Notes: a model not told the origin generated them from the sequence alone. Shown: positions 15,637-24,230, counted from the stretch's first letter. The stretch is 39,251 nucleotides of DNA from Micromonospora wenchangensis (GCF_002210435.1 NZ_MZMV01000061.1:1-39251), one strand, 5' to 3'. Numbers and translations: made by a program.

Positions 15637-17163
15637 TCATGATCCGTCGGTGAGGTCCCTGCCGAGGAAGCGGACCAGTGGCTCCACATGCCGGTCCGGC
15701 CGCCGCCACTCGGCCAGCAGGTCTCCCGGCAGGTGCTGCTCGGCCACCAGTTCGCCGTGGCGGTACCGCCGGATCACCGGGTGGACGACGTGCCGGGCCC
15801 GGTCCGGGGTCGGGTGCCGCTCGCCGTCGGCCCCGTCGCCGCCCCGGCGCAGGGCCAGGGTGTAGCAGTGGGAGGAGTCGGCGAACCGCGACACGGCGTA
15901 GTCCTCCGGCAGGTCCTCGTGGTGCCGGAAGTCACCGGTGGCGTCGTCGCGGACGAAGACGTCGCAGAGGTACCCGGACTGGGTCCACAGCGCCGAACTC
16001 CCGTTGACCCGGTCCAGCATCACCGTGGTCAGCGAGGCCGGCTCGCCCGGCGCGGTGGCGGCGGGCAGCGGCACGTCGTCGTAACGCTCCCGCAGCAGCC
16101 GGGTGAAGGTACGCAGGTTGTACCGGAACCCGTCGATGAACGGCGACGCGGCGGGCCGCCCGTCCCGCGGCTGGGCGACGGTGCCGGCGAAGTACAGGTC
16201 GTCGACGTTGCTCGACTGCCAGTCGGGACGCAGGCCCGGCATCCGCCCGTCCCGCACCAGGTCCGGGGCGCAGGAGGCGTCGAACAGGGAGGTGTCCATC
16301 CGGAAGCCGGTGCAGCGCAGCACCTCGTGGTAGTCGAGGTCGGTGGTCTCCCCTGGGGCGTGGGTGTCGGTGATCGAGACGCGGAACCCGCCGTCGACCG
16401 GCCGGATCTCGTCGATGGTGCAGTCGAGCAGCGCGTGCTGCGTCGTGAACCGGTCGCTGTCGAGGATCGCGCCGTGCCGGCCCCGGACGTCGCCGGGGCG
16501 TCCGGTGGTCCAGGCCAGCCGCACGGGCCGGCGGCTGGCCAGGTGCACCGTCGACGCCCTGCCCAGGATCGACGAGGCGGTCTCGAACGCCGAGTTGCCC
16601 TTGCCGATGATCAGGACCCGCCTGCCGGCGTACCGGTCGGGGTCGACGTCCATCTCCTCGTAGCCGGTGGCGTGCTCGATGCCCTTGATGTCCGGCACGA
16701 ACGGCCGGCCCCAGCCGGTCGCCACGACCAGGCAACGCGCCCGCACGACCCCCCGGTCGGTGCGGACGGTGAACCCGTCGTCCTCCCGGGAGACCTGCTC
16801 GACGGTGGTGCCGTAGCGGACCCGGAGCTGGTGGATCCGCTGGAACTCGGCGAGGTACCGCACCAGGTCGTCGGCGGCCGGCAGGTACTCCTGGCTGAAC
16901 TTCGGGAACAGCAGCTCCGGGTCGTCGTTGAGCAGCGAGTTCCCGTCGCACCGCAGTCGGGTCTCGGGATCGCCGCTGTCGGTGTGCACGGTGTTGAGTG
17001 AGTTCAGGCGGCGGTGGCGCGGGAACCGCCGGAAGAAGCCCCCCGGTTCGGCGCCACGTTCGAACGTCAGGTAGTCGGCGCCCTGCTGCTGGAGCTGGTA
17101 GCTCAGCTGCAGGCCGGCGGGCCCCGCTCCGACGATGACGTACGTGTGCGCGGTGTCGACCAT
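15637..17163 (-). CDS. FAD-dependent oxidoreductase, FOXRED/FMO-like
   Basis: A flavoprotein of 508 residues. The FAD-binding motif GAGPAG is at 12-17, followed by the segment GGFFRRFPRHRRLNSLN, strongly reminiscent of FOXRED2-type oxidoreductases. A second Rossmann motif VLIIGKGNSAFETA (about 193-206) should bind NAD(P)H and an ATG-type motif VVATGWGRP closes the FAD site. The C-terminal 120 residues have no obvious domain. The ATG at 17163 has AAGGG upstream. The gene is read toward the sigma factor and lies downstream of the secreted phosphoesterase gene, 121 nt away. Substrate unknown; an oxygenase or reductase of a small molecule is plausible. Confidence 0.9.
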   Translation of the reverse strand: MVDTAHTYVIVGAGPAGLQLSYQLQQQGADYLTFERGAEPGGFFRRFPRHRRLNSLNTVHTDSGDPETRLRCDGNSLLNDDPELLFPKFSQEYLPAADDLVRYLAEFQRIHQLRVRYGTTVEQVSREDDGFTVRTDRGVVRARCLVVATGWGRPFVPDIKGIEHATGYEEMDVDPDRYAGRRVLIIGKGNSAFETASSILGRASTVHLASRRPVRLAWTTGRPGDVRGRHGAILDSDRFTTQHALLDCTIDEIRPVDGGFRVSITDTHAPGETTDLDYHEVLRCTGFRMDTSLFDASCAPDLVRDGRMPGLRPDWQSSNVDDLYFAGTVAQPRDGRPAASPFIDGFRYNLRTFTRLLRERYDDVPLPAATAPGEPASLTTVMLDRVNGSSALWTQSGYLCDVFVRDDATGDFRHHEDLPEDYAVSRFADSSHCYTLALRRGGDGADGERHPTPDRARHVVHPVIRRYRHGELVAEQHLPGDLLAEWRRPDRHVEPLVRFLGRDLTDGS

Positions 17164-17284
17164 CAGGGGAGCCCTTCGACGCGGAGGCGGTTCCTCCGAC
17201 GATGAAGTGGATCACGATGGGTGTCAATGGTCGACGGCCGGCACACCGGTGGGGCCCGCCGGGGAGGCGGCGCGGGGGCGGGGG

Positions 17285-18160
17285 CTACGACGAGATGGTG
17301 AACGCCGCCACCACGCCGTTGTGGTCGGAGTTGGTGCCGCCGACGATGCTGTAGTCGGTCATCCACATCTCGCGGTACTCCTCCAGGCGCTTCCAGAAGT
17401 AGACGTAGTCGATGTGCCGGTTGCCGTGCGTCCCGTTCCCCTTCTCGCCGTACAGGTTGTAGCAGGACCGCAGGTTCGGAAGCTCGTTGGCCTCGAACAC
17501 CTGCCAGGGGAACTTCTGGTACCCGTACGCCCGGTCGGCGCTGAAGTCGACGTTCAGGTCGCCGCTGACGATGACCTGGCCGGAGTCCTTCTTCGCGGCC
17601 GCCAGGTCCTTCAGGGCCTGGAACTGCTGCTCGGCGCAGGCGGTCCGGGGCAGGTCCTCGGGTCGGCCGTTGTTCTCGATGCTGGCATTGGCGTGCGCGT
17701 TGAGGTGGTAGACGCTGCGCCCGGTCGCCTTGTGCCGGTAGCGGACCCAGTTGTTGTAGCGGGCCGGCGGCACCTCGCCCGGACCGTTGGTGTCGCACAC
17801 GAAGTTCGACCCCTTGTCGAGCACGTCGAACATGCTCTTGCGGGCCAGCAGCGCCTCGTTGGCCGCCTGCGTCGGTTCGGGCGCGTACAGCCACCAGCCG
17901 TTGTCCGCCGCCCAGTCCTTCAGGTACGCCTTGCGGTTGCCCACCTCGTTGAGCCCGACCAGGTCCGCCTTCGCGGTGATCAGTTCCAGGTCGTGGACGA
18001 AGTCGGCCTGGTTCAGCTCGTTGAGGATGTTCAGGGTCGCCGCCTTGAAGGTGGAGTTCGCGGCGGCGGCGGGAGTGGCCGGCACCAGGCTCACCAGCAG
18101 CACCGCCGCGCCGACGAGGGCACCCGCCCCGCGCGCCGACCACCGTTTTCCGCCTGCCAT
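17285..18160 (-). CDS. Secreted endonuclease/exonuclease/phosphatase-family protein
   Basis: A 291-residue exported phosphoesterase of the EEP (DNase I/sphingomyelinase) fold. The signal peptide has KRWSARG, a hydrophobic core and a probable cleavage after ATPAAAA near residue 34. Catalytic motifs in order are ATLNILNELNQ, GLNEVGNRK (metal-binding Glu), HLNAHAN, SGDLNVDF (Asp/Asn), HIDYVYF and the terminal SDHNGVVA (Asp-His). Two cysteines (FVCDTN and RTACAE) and a third (RSCYN) are present. The ATG at 18160 has GGAGAGGA 6 nt upstream; the open frame beyond it is not used. DNA, RNA, phospholipid or sugar phosphate substrates are all possible. Confidence 0.92.
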   Translation of the reverse strand: MAGGKRWSARGAGALVGAAVLLVSLVPATPAAAANSTFKAATLNILNELNQADFVHDLELITAKADLVGLNEVGNRKAYLKDWAADNGWWLYAPEPTQAANEALLARKSMFDVLDKGSNFVCDTNGPGEVPPARYNNWVRYRHKATGRSVYHLNAHANASIENNGRPEDLPRTACAEQQFQALKDLAAAKKDSGQVIVSGDLNVDFSADRAYGYQKFPWQVFEANELPNLRSCYNLYGEKGNGTHGNRHIDYVYFWKRLEEYREMWMTDYSIVGGTNSDHNGVVAAFTISS

Positions 18161-18223
18161 GGCTGTCCTCTCCGGAACGCCGACGGCCGGCGCGACACGA
18201 TCCGGCCGTGAAGGAAGGTTACT

Positions 18224-18252
18224 TTGCCAACTCCGGCACGGTAGCTTAGTTT
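18224..18252 (+). promoter_or_regulatory. Promoter of the GH43 gene
   Basis: TTGCCA (18224-18229), a 17-nt spacer and TAGTTT (18247-18252) form a good housekeeping-type promoter in a locally AT-richer patch. Transcription would begin near 18259, leaving a leader of about 57 nt with GGGGAG before the ATG at 18316. Confidence 0.55.
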
Positions 18253-18315
18253 CAATCTCCGGACAACGGAGACGCATTGTCCGCAGTGAATCGCCCATCC
18301 TGCCGGGGAGAACCC

Positions 18316-19338
18316 ATGCACCCACGAAGGACCTGGCGAGCGGCGCTGATCGCCGTCGTGGTGACGGTCGTCGCCGGCACCGCCGCCGCGCCCGCCGCAG
18401 CCGCCACCCCGCAACCGGTGTACGCCCCCTCGGGCGGGATCGCCGACCCCGGCGTGGTGCGGCACAACGACAGCTTCGTCGTGTTCGCCACCGGCACCCG
18501 CGCCCCGGCCTACCGGGGTGACACCGCGTCCGGACCGTGGAGCGTCCTCGGCACGACCCTCGGGTCGGTGCCGGACTGGGCCGAGAACGGCGCGGTGTGG
18601 GCACCTGACGCGGTCCGTACCGTCACCGGGTGGGTGCTCTACTACTCGGCGCCCGCCAGGGGCAAGAACGGGCAGCGGTGCATCGGAGCCGCCACCTCCG
18701 ACGCGGTCGGTGGGCCGTACGCACCGGTCGGCACCGCCCCGCTGGTCTGCCCGGGTGGCGCGCACGGGGCGGACGACGTGGTGGCGGGACGGCCGGTGGC
18801 CGCCGCCGGGGTGATCGACCCGTCCCCGTTCGAGGACGCCGACGGCAAGCGGTTCGTGCTCTACAAGACGCAGCAGACGCCGTCGTCGATCCGGATGCTG
18901 CGGCTCGACGACACCGGCACCCGCTGGGTCGGCAACGCCAGTGGTGAGCTGGTCCGCAACGACGGCATCATCGAGAACCCGGTGCTGCGGCAGCGGGGCT
19001 CCACGTTCGTGCTGTTCGCCTCCCGGTACGGCTACGACAACTGCAGCTACGCCACCGTCTACCTGACCTCCACCGACCGGTGGGACTTCCACGGCAGGAC
19101 CGAGCATTCGTTGCTCACCACGTCCGGCACCGGGATCTGCGGCCCGGGGGGCGCGGATCTCGTCCCCGCCCTGGTCGACGACGAGCAGCGGCTGTTCCTG
19201 CACGGATGGGTCTGCGCCGGCACCACCCCGTGCCGGCAACGGGCCGACGGCTCACTGCCCGCCGACGCCCGCCGGGCGCTGTACGCGGCGGTCTTCCGGT
19301 GGGACGGCGCGACACCCCGGGTCGGCGCGTTCCTCTGA
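18316..19338 (+). CDS. Secreted GH43-family glycoside hydrolase
   Basis: An exported five-bladed beta-propeller glycosidase of 340 residues. The signal peptide (HPRRTWRAALIAVVVTVVAG) is followed by an Ala-rich cleavage region near AAPAAAATP. The three catalytic acids of clan GH-F can be placed: Asp in GGIADPGVV (base), Asp in GVIDPSPFED (pKa modulator) and Glu in DGIIENPVL (acid). The activity is most likely arabinofuranosidase or xylosidase, but the exact specificity cannot be read. The ATG at 18316 is preceded by GGGGAG; an in-frame upstream start at 18277 would spoil the signal peptide. It shares its divergent upstream region with the secreted phosphoesterase. Confidence 0.92.
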   Translation: MHPRRTWRAALIAVVVTVVAGTAAAPAAAATPQPVYAPSGGIADPGVVRHNDSFVVFATGTRAPAYRGDTASGPWSVLGTTLGSVPDWAENGAVWAPDAVRTVTGWVLYYSAPARGKNGQRCIGAATSDAVGGPYAPVGTAPLVCPGGAHGADDVVAGRPVAAAGVIDPSPFEDADGKRFVLYKTQQTPSSIRMLRLDDTGTRWVGNASGELVRNDGIIENPVLRQRGSTFVLFASRYGYDNCSYATVYLTSTDRWDFHGRTEHSLLTTSGTGICGPGGADLVPALVDDEQRLFLHGWVCAGTTPCRQRADGSLPADARRALYAAVFRWDGATPRVGAFL

Positions 19339-19347
19339 CCCGGCCGG

Positions 19348-19380
19348 CCGCCCGGCGACGACCACCGATCCGCCGGGCGG
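19348..19380. terminator. Hairpin between convergent GH43 gene and 45-residue ORF
   Basis: CCGCCCGGCG (19348-19357) and CGCCGGGCGG (19371-19380) are perfect 10-bp inverted complements with a 13-nt loop, starting 10 nt after the GH43 stop. Confidence 0.6.
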
Positions 19381-19393
19381 GCCGCCGTGGCCG

Positions 19394-19531
19394 TCAGTCG
19401 TCGCGTCGACGGCCCGACCGGCGGGTGGATCGGGCGACCACGACGGCGGCGGCGAGACTGAGCGCGGCGGCACCCAGCTGCAACAGGCCGTCGAGCAGGT
19501 CGACGAGGTCGACGAGAGAGGTGGGTTCCAC
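19394..19531 (-). CDS. 45-residue single-span membrane peptide
   Basis: A GTG at 19531 with GGAGG 5 nt upstream opens a 45-residue frame. The peptide has an acidic amphipathic start (SLVDLVDLLDGLLQ), a hydrophobic stretch (LGAAALSLAAAVVVA) and a strongly basic tail (RSTRRSGRRRDD), a typical small membrane protein or peptide with inward tail. A longer version from a TTG at 19603 has no signal. No family recognised; the good ribosome binding site supports translation. Confidence 0.5.
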   Translation of the reverse strand: MEPTSLVDLVDLLDGLLQLGAAALSLAAAVVVARSTRRSGRRRDD

Positions 19532-19694
19532 TGTGGCCTCCGGGGGTCGGTCCCCCGCCGTCCGCGTGCTGCGGAGGCGGCCCCCCGGCCCCGGCGGTGA
19601 CAACCGCGGGCGCCACCGGAATTATGGCACGGCGACCCGAACGGCGTCACCCGCCGACCACTGCCCGTCGCGGTGCCGGGGCGACTCCGGCCGG

Positions 19695-21326
19695 TCAGAG
19701 CTGGCCGGGGTAGAACCCGTACCGGGCCAGGGGTTCGACGATGTTGCGTTCCTCGTAGGACAGGTGGGACAGCAGGGTGTCGGTGAGCACGTCCACCGCC
19801 TGCTGGAGCCCGGTGAGCCGCGCCGGGTCCCCGATCAGCGCGACCAGGGCCCGGTCGACGCCCTCGACGACCTCGTGGATGACGACGTGTTCCTGCTCCA
19901 ACCGGTCGATCACCGGGACCAGCCCCGGATCGGCCCGCCGCAGGTGCGGGAAGATCGCGTCGTCCTCCAACCCGTGGTGCTGGGTGACCAGCGTGCAGTA
20001 GGCGGCGCAGTACGCCCCCAGCGTCCAGTTGTTCTGCCGCAGGGTCATCCGGTTCAACACGCCCCGGGCGTCCCCGGCGGACACCACCCCCCGGCGGACC
20101 TGGTCGAGCAGGTCGCGGATCTCGCCCAGTTCCCGACGCAGGTGGTCGTGCACGTCGACCAGGTGCCCGCCGACGGCCTGGGCCTGCGGGGAGTAGACGT
20201 GCCCGGCCGGGGCGGGCGGGGCGACCGGCCGGGTCGACTCGTCCCAGAGCCGGTGGTCGCTGTGCCGTACCTCGGGTGCGGGGGTGGGGGTGACCGCGAG
20301 TCCCGCGACACCCCCGGCCCGGACGGTCTCCCGCCGCCCCGACGCCGGTCCCGCCGTACCGGTCGGCTCCGTCGGGTCGCCCGCCGGCCCGGTCGGCTCC
20401 GGCGGCAGCGGGGCTGCGGGGGTGGTCGAGCCGGCCCGCTCGGCGGCGACCAGTTCGCGGACGCCGGGGGCGACCTCCTGGGCGAAGAGCTGGATGCTCG
20501 CAGGGTCGTCGGTGCCGAGGACGAACCCGGAGGTGCCGTGCTCCAGCACCAGGTCGGTCAGCTCCCGCACCCACTGCCGGGGCGGCCCGTCGAGGAAGCC
20601 CACGCCGGTGCCGGTGAACCGGCCGGAGACGTTCAGCAGCCGCCGCACCTCGGCGGGGTCCCGCCCGGCCGCCGCCGCGCCCTCGTCGACGAGCGCGTTG
20701 AGCCCGGCCAGGTCCGCCGGCCCGTTCGGCAGGTACGCCAGCGACGGCAGCCAGCCGTCCGCCGTCCGGCCCACCAGCCGCAGCAGCCTCGGCTTGTACG
20801 CCCCGACCCAGATTCCCACCGGGTGCGCCGGGGCGGGGCCGCGCTTCGCGCCGACCACCCGGTAGTGCTCGCCGTCGACCCGTACCCCGCCGCGCCGGTC
20901 GGCGGCCCACACCTCCCGGATGATCCGGATCGCCTCGTCGAGGGCGTCCACCGACTGCCCGGGGGTGAGCCGTCGCCCCCCGTTGGCCTCGATGGCGTCC
21001 CAGAACGCGCCCGTGCCGAGGCCGAGTTCGACCCGGCCACCGCTGAGCAGGTCGAGGCTGGCGACGCTGCGGGCCAGCACCACCGGCTGCCGCAGCGGCA
21101 GGTTGAGCACGTTGCCGGCCAGCCTGATCCGGCTGGTCGCCGCCGCGAGGTAGGACATCAGCGTCCAGGTGTCGAGGAAGCCCGGCTGGTAGGGGTGGTC
21201 CTGGAAGGTGACGAGGTCGAGGCCGGCCTGCTCGCAGAGCCGGGCGCGGGCGACGACCTGCTCCGGGTGCCCGGCGTCGGGGGTGAGGAAGCCGCCGAAC
21301 AGCAACTCGTGTCCGTGGTCGGTCAT
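19695..21326 (-). CDS. Luciferase-like (LLM) flavin monooxygenase fused to a hemerythrin domain
   Basis: A 543-residue fusion. Residues 1 to about 310 form an F420- or FMN-dependent luciferase-like oxidoreductase: LDLVTFQDHPYQPGFLDTWT, IRLAGNVLNLPLRQP, GRVELGLGTGAF and PVGIWVGAYKP are family landmarks. A Pro/Thr/Gly-rich linker (about 320-385) leads to a hemerythrin-like four-helix domain (about 395-535) with the metal ligand segments VHDHL, QHHGLEDDAIFPHL, EQEHVVIHEVV and LLSHLSYEERNIV. Together they suggest an oxygen-binding or iron-storing module attached to an oxygen-using flavoenzyme. No frameshift is seen between the domains. It is not clear whether it belongs to the polyketide cluster to its right; a luciferase-like monooxygenase exists in known abyssomicin clusters, but I do not recall a hemerythrin fusion there. 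Confidence 0.93.
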   Translation of the reverse strand: MTDHGHELLFGGFLTPDAGHPEQVVARARLCEQAGLDLVTFQDHPYQPGFLDTWTLMSYLAAATSRIRLAGNVLNLPLRQPVVLARSVASLDLLSGGRVELGLGTGAFWDAIEANGGRRLTPGQSVDALDEAIRIIREVWAADRRGGVRVDGEHYRVVGAKRGPAPAHPVGIWVGAYKPRLLRLVGRTADGWLPSLAYLPNGPADLAGLNALVDEGAAAAGRDPAEVRRLLNVSGRFTGTGVGFLDGPPRQWVRELTDLVLEHGTSGFVLGTDDPASIQLFAQEVAPGVRELVAAERAGSTTPAAPLPPEPTGPAGDPTEPTGTAGPASGRRETVRAGGVAGLAVTPTPAPEVRHSDHRLWDESTRPVAPPAPAGHVYSPQAQAVGGHLVDVHDHLRRELGEIRDLLDQVRRGVVSAGDARGVLNRMTLRQNNWTLGAYCAAYCTLVTQHHGLEDDAIFPHLRRADPGLVPVIDRLEQEHVVIHEVVEGVDRALVALIGDPARLTGLQQAVDVLTDTLLSHLSYEERNIVEPLARYGFYPGQL

Positions 21327-21480
21327 GACGCTGCCGTCACCTGGTCCCCTCGTCGCGTTTGCGGCGTCGCCCGGTCACGCGTCCCCGGTCGGGACGCGGG
21401 CCACGCGGGTGGGCCGGGGCGACCGTGTCACCGTAACGCCGGCCGGCGGGGCGGTACCGAGCAAGTGGCGCGACAGCAGG

Positions 21481-21708
21481 TCACTCGGCCACATAGGTGC
21501 GGTACCGCCAGCGGAAGACCCGCACGGCCGTGCCATCCACCTCGCACCGCTCGTCGACCGCGTGGTAGTGGTCGTAGTGCCGGCCCTCGGCGACCTTCAG
21601 GACGGTGGCGTCGGCACCGACCTCGCGGACCCGTTGGGCCTCGGGCAGGTGTCCGGTGGGGCCGCCACTGAGGATGACGGTGACTGCGGGATGCGCGGTG
21701 GCAGACAT
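21481..21708 (-). CDS. DUF5988 family protein
   Basis: A small cytoplasmic protein of 75 residues with the layout of DUF5988: a first strand VTVILSGGP, a central segment HYDHYH, and a closing VFRWRYRTYVAE. These proteins are frequent beside secondary-metabolite clusters and their regulators in Micromonospora and Streptomyces; no function is established. The ATG at 21708 has a GGAG-containing leader. An 11-bp-period repeat lies about 90 nt upstream. It may mark the left edge of the spirotetronate cluster. Confidence 0.8.
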   Translation of the reverse strand: MSATAHPAVTVILSGGPTGHLPEAQRVREVGADATVLKVAEGRHYDHYHAVDERCEVDGTAVRVFRWRYRTYVAE

Positions 21709-21797
21709 CTTCGCTCTCGCTCCTCACGGTCGGAAGCCGGGCCGGTCGGCGACGCTGCGTTCAGGACCACGGGCGGAACTCCACCCTGGGGCGGTCG

Positions 21798-21815
21798 GCT
21801 AAAGCGGCGCTAAGC
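21798..21815 (-). repeat. Direct repeat with 11-bp period, SARP-box-like
   Basis: GCTAAAGC starts at 21798 and GCTAAGC at 21809. On the minus strand the shared TTAGC words are exactly 11 bp apart, one helical turn, as in SARP binding sites. The octamer GCTTTAGC recurs in the abyA1 upstream region (29648-29655). Confidence 0.4.
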
Positions 21816-22004
21816 GCGCCTGGTGGACGGGGCGAGCGGCCGGATCGCCGGGGGTGGAACGACGGTCCGCACGGCCGGCGCCCACCATGCGAAACAGGTG
21901 ACCTGCATCACATCGACGAGGGGTGATCCACTGCCACACCGGCAGGTGACGCCCCGGAAGCCGTAGGGACGGTCGACCCGCCAGCCGAGCCGATCATCGA
22001 AAAG

Positions 22005-22021
22005 CCTACTTGACCGGTAGG
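22005..22021. promoter_or_regulatory. Inverted repeat, possible operator upstream of the SARP gene
   Basis: CCTAC (22005-22009) and GTAGG (22017-22021) flank TTGACCG; the AA/TT pairs two positions further out also match. The layout is like many TetR-family operators, but no TetR gene is in the window. Confidence 0.4.
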
Positions 22022-22232
22022 TTTGACGACCGTTGCCGGTGCCCGTGGAGTCGGCGTCCGCGCCCCGCTACCACGAGCGGCACCGGCCGGTACGACGGGC
22101 CGGGGCGGCGGCTACGTACCCCGGCGCCGGCCGGTACGCGGTTTCGCTGATGTGCCGTCGCGTGGCGGACGTCGAGAATTTCCACTGCCCGATGGGCTGC
22201 CCCGACGTCTCCTCTTCACCGGAAGGATGCCC

Positions 22233-22988
22233 GTGCGCTATTTGCTGCTCGGCCCGCTACAGGTCGTCGGAGAGACCCCGCAGACGATCACGGCGCCAAA
22301 GATCGAGACCCTGTTGGCCACCCTGCTGATCCGGGCCAACCAACCCGTGCCCGCGGAAGATCTGATCACCGAACTCTGGGGCGAGAACCCACCCCGCCGG
22401 GTGCGCGCGGCCCTGCATGTGTACGTGTCGCACATCCGCAAGCGGTTCACCGGCACCGCGCCCGGCACCGGCGTGCTGCACACCCACGGGCAGGGCTACC
22501 TGCTGGAGGTGGCCGAAGCCCGGATCGACGTGACCGAACTCCAGGTCGAGTACGCCCGGGGCCGCTCCCTGACCGGCCGCAACCCGGCTGCGGCGTTGGC
22601 CGCCTTCGGCCGGGCCGCGGCGCTGTTCCGGGGGCCGGTGCTCAGCGGCATCCGCAACGGCAGCGTGGTGAACCGGTTCGGCCGGTGGGCCGACGAGGTA
22701 CGGCTGGAGTGCCTGGAGGGCTTCGCCCGCACCAGCCTGACCGTGGGCCGGCACCGGGAGCTGATCGGCGAGCTGACCCAGTGGACCGAGGAGTACCCGC
22801 TGCACGAACCCTTCCGCGAGCAGTTGATGCTCTCGCTCTACCGGGCCGGCCGCCGCGGCGAGGCGCTGGCGGCCTTCCACCGGGCGCGGCAGGTGCTCCG
22901 GGAGGAACTCGGACTGGAACCGCGCGAGTCGATGCGCCGGCTCCAGTCCGACATCCTCACCGAACGGGTCCTCCCGCTGGCCAGCTGA
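22233..22988 (+). CDS. SARP-family transcriptional activator
   Basis: A pathway-specific regulator of 251 residues with the SARP layout: an OmpR-type winged helix (1-92, including ALHVYVSHIRKRF and the wing THGQGYLLEV), then the bacterial transcriptional activation domain (about 100-246, ending QVLREELGLEPRESMRRLQSDIL). It has no AAA or TPR extension, so it is a small SARP. GTG at 22233 is preferred since GGAAGG lies 6 nt before it; the ATG at 22227 overlaps this ribosome site. It lies at the left of the spirotetronate cluster and converges on the P450 gene with a 12-nt gap. A SARP gene is also part of the abyssomicin cluster; the exact published symbol is uncertain to me. Confidence 0.93.
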   Translation: MRYLLLGPLQVVGETPQTITAPKIETLLATLLIRANQPVPAEDLITELWGENPPRRVRAALHVYVSHIRKRFTGTAPGTGVLHTHGQGYLLEVAEARIDVTELQVEYARGRSLTGRNPAAALAAFGRAAALFRGPVLSGIRNGSVVNRFGRWADEVRLECLEGFARTSLTVGRHRELIGELTQWTEEYPLHEPFREQLMLSLYRAGRRGEALAAFHRARQVLREELGLEPRESMRRLQSDILTERVLPLAS

Positions 22989-23000
22989 GCCGCCGGGGCC

Positions 23001-24194
23001 TCACCAGGTCACCGGGAGGCGGTACACGCCCTGCACGGAGCCGCCGGGCTTCACCGGCAACCCGGACAGCGGTTCGGCGAGCGCCAGCGTCGGCAGCCGC
23101 GTGAACAGCCCCCGCAGCGACACCTCCACCTCGACCCGGGCAAGGTTCTGGCCCAGGCACTGGTGGATGCCGTAGCCGAAGCCCAGGTGCTGCCGGGCGC
23201 GGCGGGTGACGTCCAGGGCATCCGGGTCGGGGAAGACCGCCGGGTCACGGTTGGCCGCCGACGCGGGCAGGTAGACGGCATCGCCCGGCTGGAGCGTCCG
23301 GCCGGCGATCTCGATCGGTTCCGCCACCACCCGCTGGATCTCGTCGGCGACCGACAGGAAACGCAGCAGTTCGTCGACCGCCCCGGGCAACAGACGCCAG
23401 TCCGCCCGCAGGCGGGCGAGCTGCGCGGGGTTGTCCAGCAGGGCGATCACGCTCATCGTGATCATGTTCGCCGTGGTCTCGTGGCCCGCGACGAGCAGGA
23501 ACATGATCGTCTCGGCCAGTTCCCGCCGGGTGATCTCCCCGGTGGCGAGATGGCTGGCGATCAGCTCGTCGAGCAGCCCCTCCCCCGGATCGGCCTGCTT
23601 CTCGCCGATCAGGGCGTCCACGTAGTCGGTGAGGGCGACCGACGCCGCCGCGGCCTCACCGGCGGAGCTGGAGCCGAGCACCATCCGCTGCGTCTGCGTC
23701 TCGAAGAACTCGTGATCGGCGTAGGGAACGCCGAGCAGCCGGCAGATCACCGTGGACGGGACCGGTAGCGCGAAGCCGGGCACCAGGTCGGCGGGCGGGC
23801 CCTCCCGGACGACCGCGTCGAGCCGGTCGGTCACCACCCGCTCGATGTCCGGCCGCAACGCCTCGGTGCGGCGGACCGTGAACGCCGGGATCAGCATCCG
23901 CCGACGTTGGGTGTGCACCGGCGGGTCCATGCCGACCAGCGGAACGAGCTTGGCCGCCGACATCCTCGGCACCAGCACCGGAAAGTCGGGCCGCAGCCGG
24001 TCCGAGGACAGCCGCGGGTCGACCAGCAGCGCTCGCGCGACGGCGTGGTCGGTCACCACCCACGCCTCCCGGTCGCCCAACAGCCGGACTTTGGCGAAGG
24101 CACCCTGCTCCCGCAGCCCGGCGTACCCCTGCGGCGGGTGGTACGGGCAGGTACGAGTCATCGGGAACGCGGGCAGGTCGACCTCGGTGGTCAT
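23001..24194 (-). CDS. Cytochrome P450 monooxygenase
   Basis: A class I bacterial P450 of 397 residues, probably in the CYP105/107 neighbourhood. It has the oxygen-activating I-helix AGHETT (236-241), the K-helix ELLR (275-278, ExxR) and the haem loop GFGYGIHQCLGQNLAR with ligand Cys346. The ATG at 24194 has GGAGG 5 nt upstream. Given its position beside the SARP and LAL regulators of a spirotetronate cluster, it is likely a tailoring enzyme, such as an epoxidase or hydroxylase. Abyssomicin clusters encode two P450s (AbyV and AbyX), and by position this would best fit AbyX; I do not assert the symbol. No ferredoxin gene is adjacent. Confidence 0.94.
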   Translation of the reverse strand: MTTEVDLPAFPMTRTCPYHPPQGYAGLREQGAFAKVRLLGDREAWVVTDHAVARALLVDPRLSSDRLRPDFPVLVPRMSAAKLVPLVGMDPPVHTQRRRMLIPAFTVRRTEALRPDIERVVTDRLDAVVREGPPADLVPGFALPVPSTVICRLLGVPYADHEFFETQTQRMVLGSSSAGEAAAASVALTDYVDALIGEKQADPGEGLLDELIASHLATGEITRRELAETIMFLLVAGHETTANMITMSVIALLDNPAQLARLRADWRLLPGAVDELLRFLSVADEIQRVVAEPIEIAGRTLQPGDAVYLPASAANRDPAVFPDPDALDVTRRARQHLGFGYGIHQCLGQNLARVEVEVSLRGLFTRLPTLALAEPLSGLPVKPGGSVQGVYRLPVTW

Positions 24195-24224
24195 GGGGCC
24201 TCCTCGGCTGGCGGGTGCCCCGGG

Positions 24225-24230
24225 ACGCTA
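24225..24230 (-). promoter_or_regulatory. Candidate -10 of the P450 gene
   Basis: TAGCGT on the minus strand lies about 30 nt upstream of the P450 ATG and would leave a short leader with the ribosome binding site. Confidence 0.4.

Larger units (their letters stand above)
21709..22232. other. Long divergent intergenic region between DUF5988 and SARP genes
   Basis: 524 nt without a gene I can support. The SARP frame is open back to 22023 but without a start signal, and the extension is basic and low in structure. The region holds the 21798-21815 direct repeat and the inverted repeat at 22005-22021, so it is likely regulatory for both flanking genes. Confidence 0.55.

Noticed and set aside
15634..15645. 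12-bp palindrome GGATCATGATCC at the end of the flavoprotein gene
   Set aside because: It overlaps the stop codon and is too short and isolated to assign; chance is likely.
19080..21671. 863-codon plus-strand open frame opposite the luciferase-hemerythrin gene
   Set aside because: No start signal or domain, composition typical of an antisense frame.
22010..22027. TTGAC repeats at 22010 and 22023 as SARP site or -35 elements
   Set aside because: The spacing is 13 bp, not 11 or 22, and no -10 hexamer lies at 16-18 bp from either.
22023..22232. N-terminal extension of the SARP gene back to 22023
   Set aside because: The start would be TTG without a ribosome site and the extension is basic and unstructured, while GTG 22233 has a well-placed GGAAGG and the expected family N-terminus.
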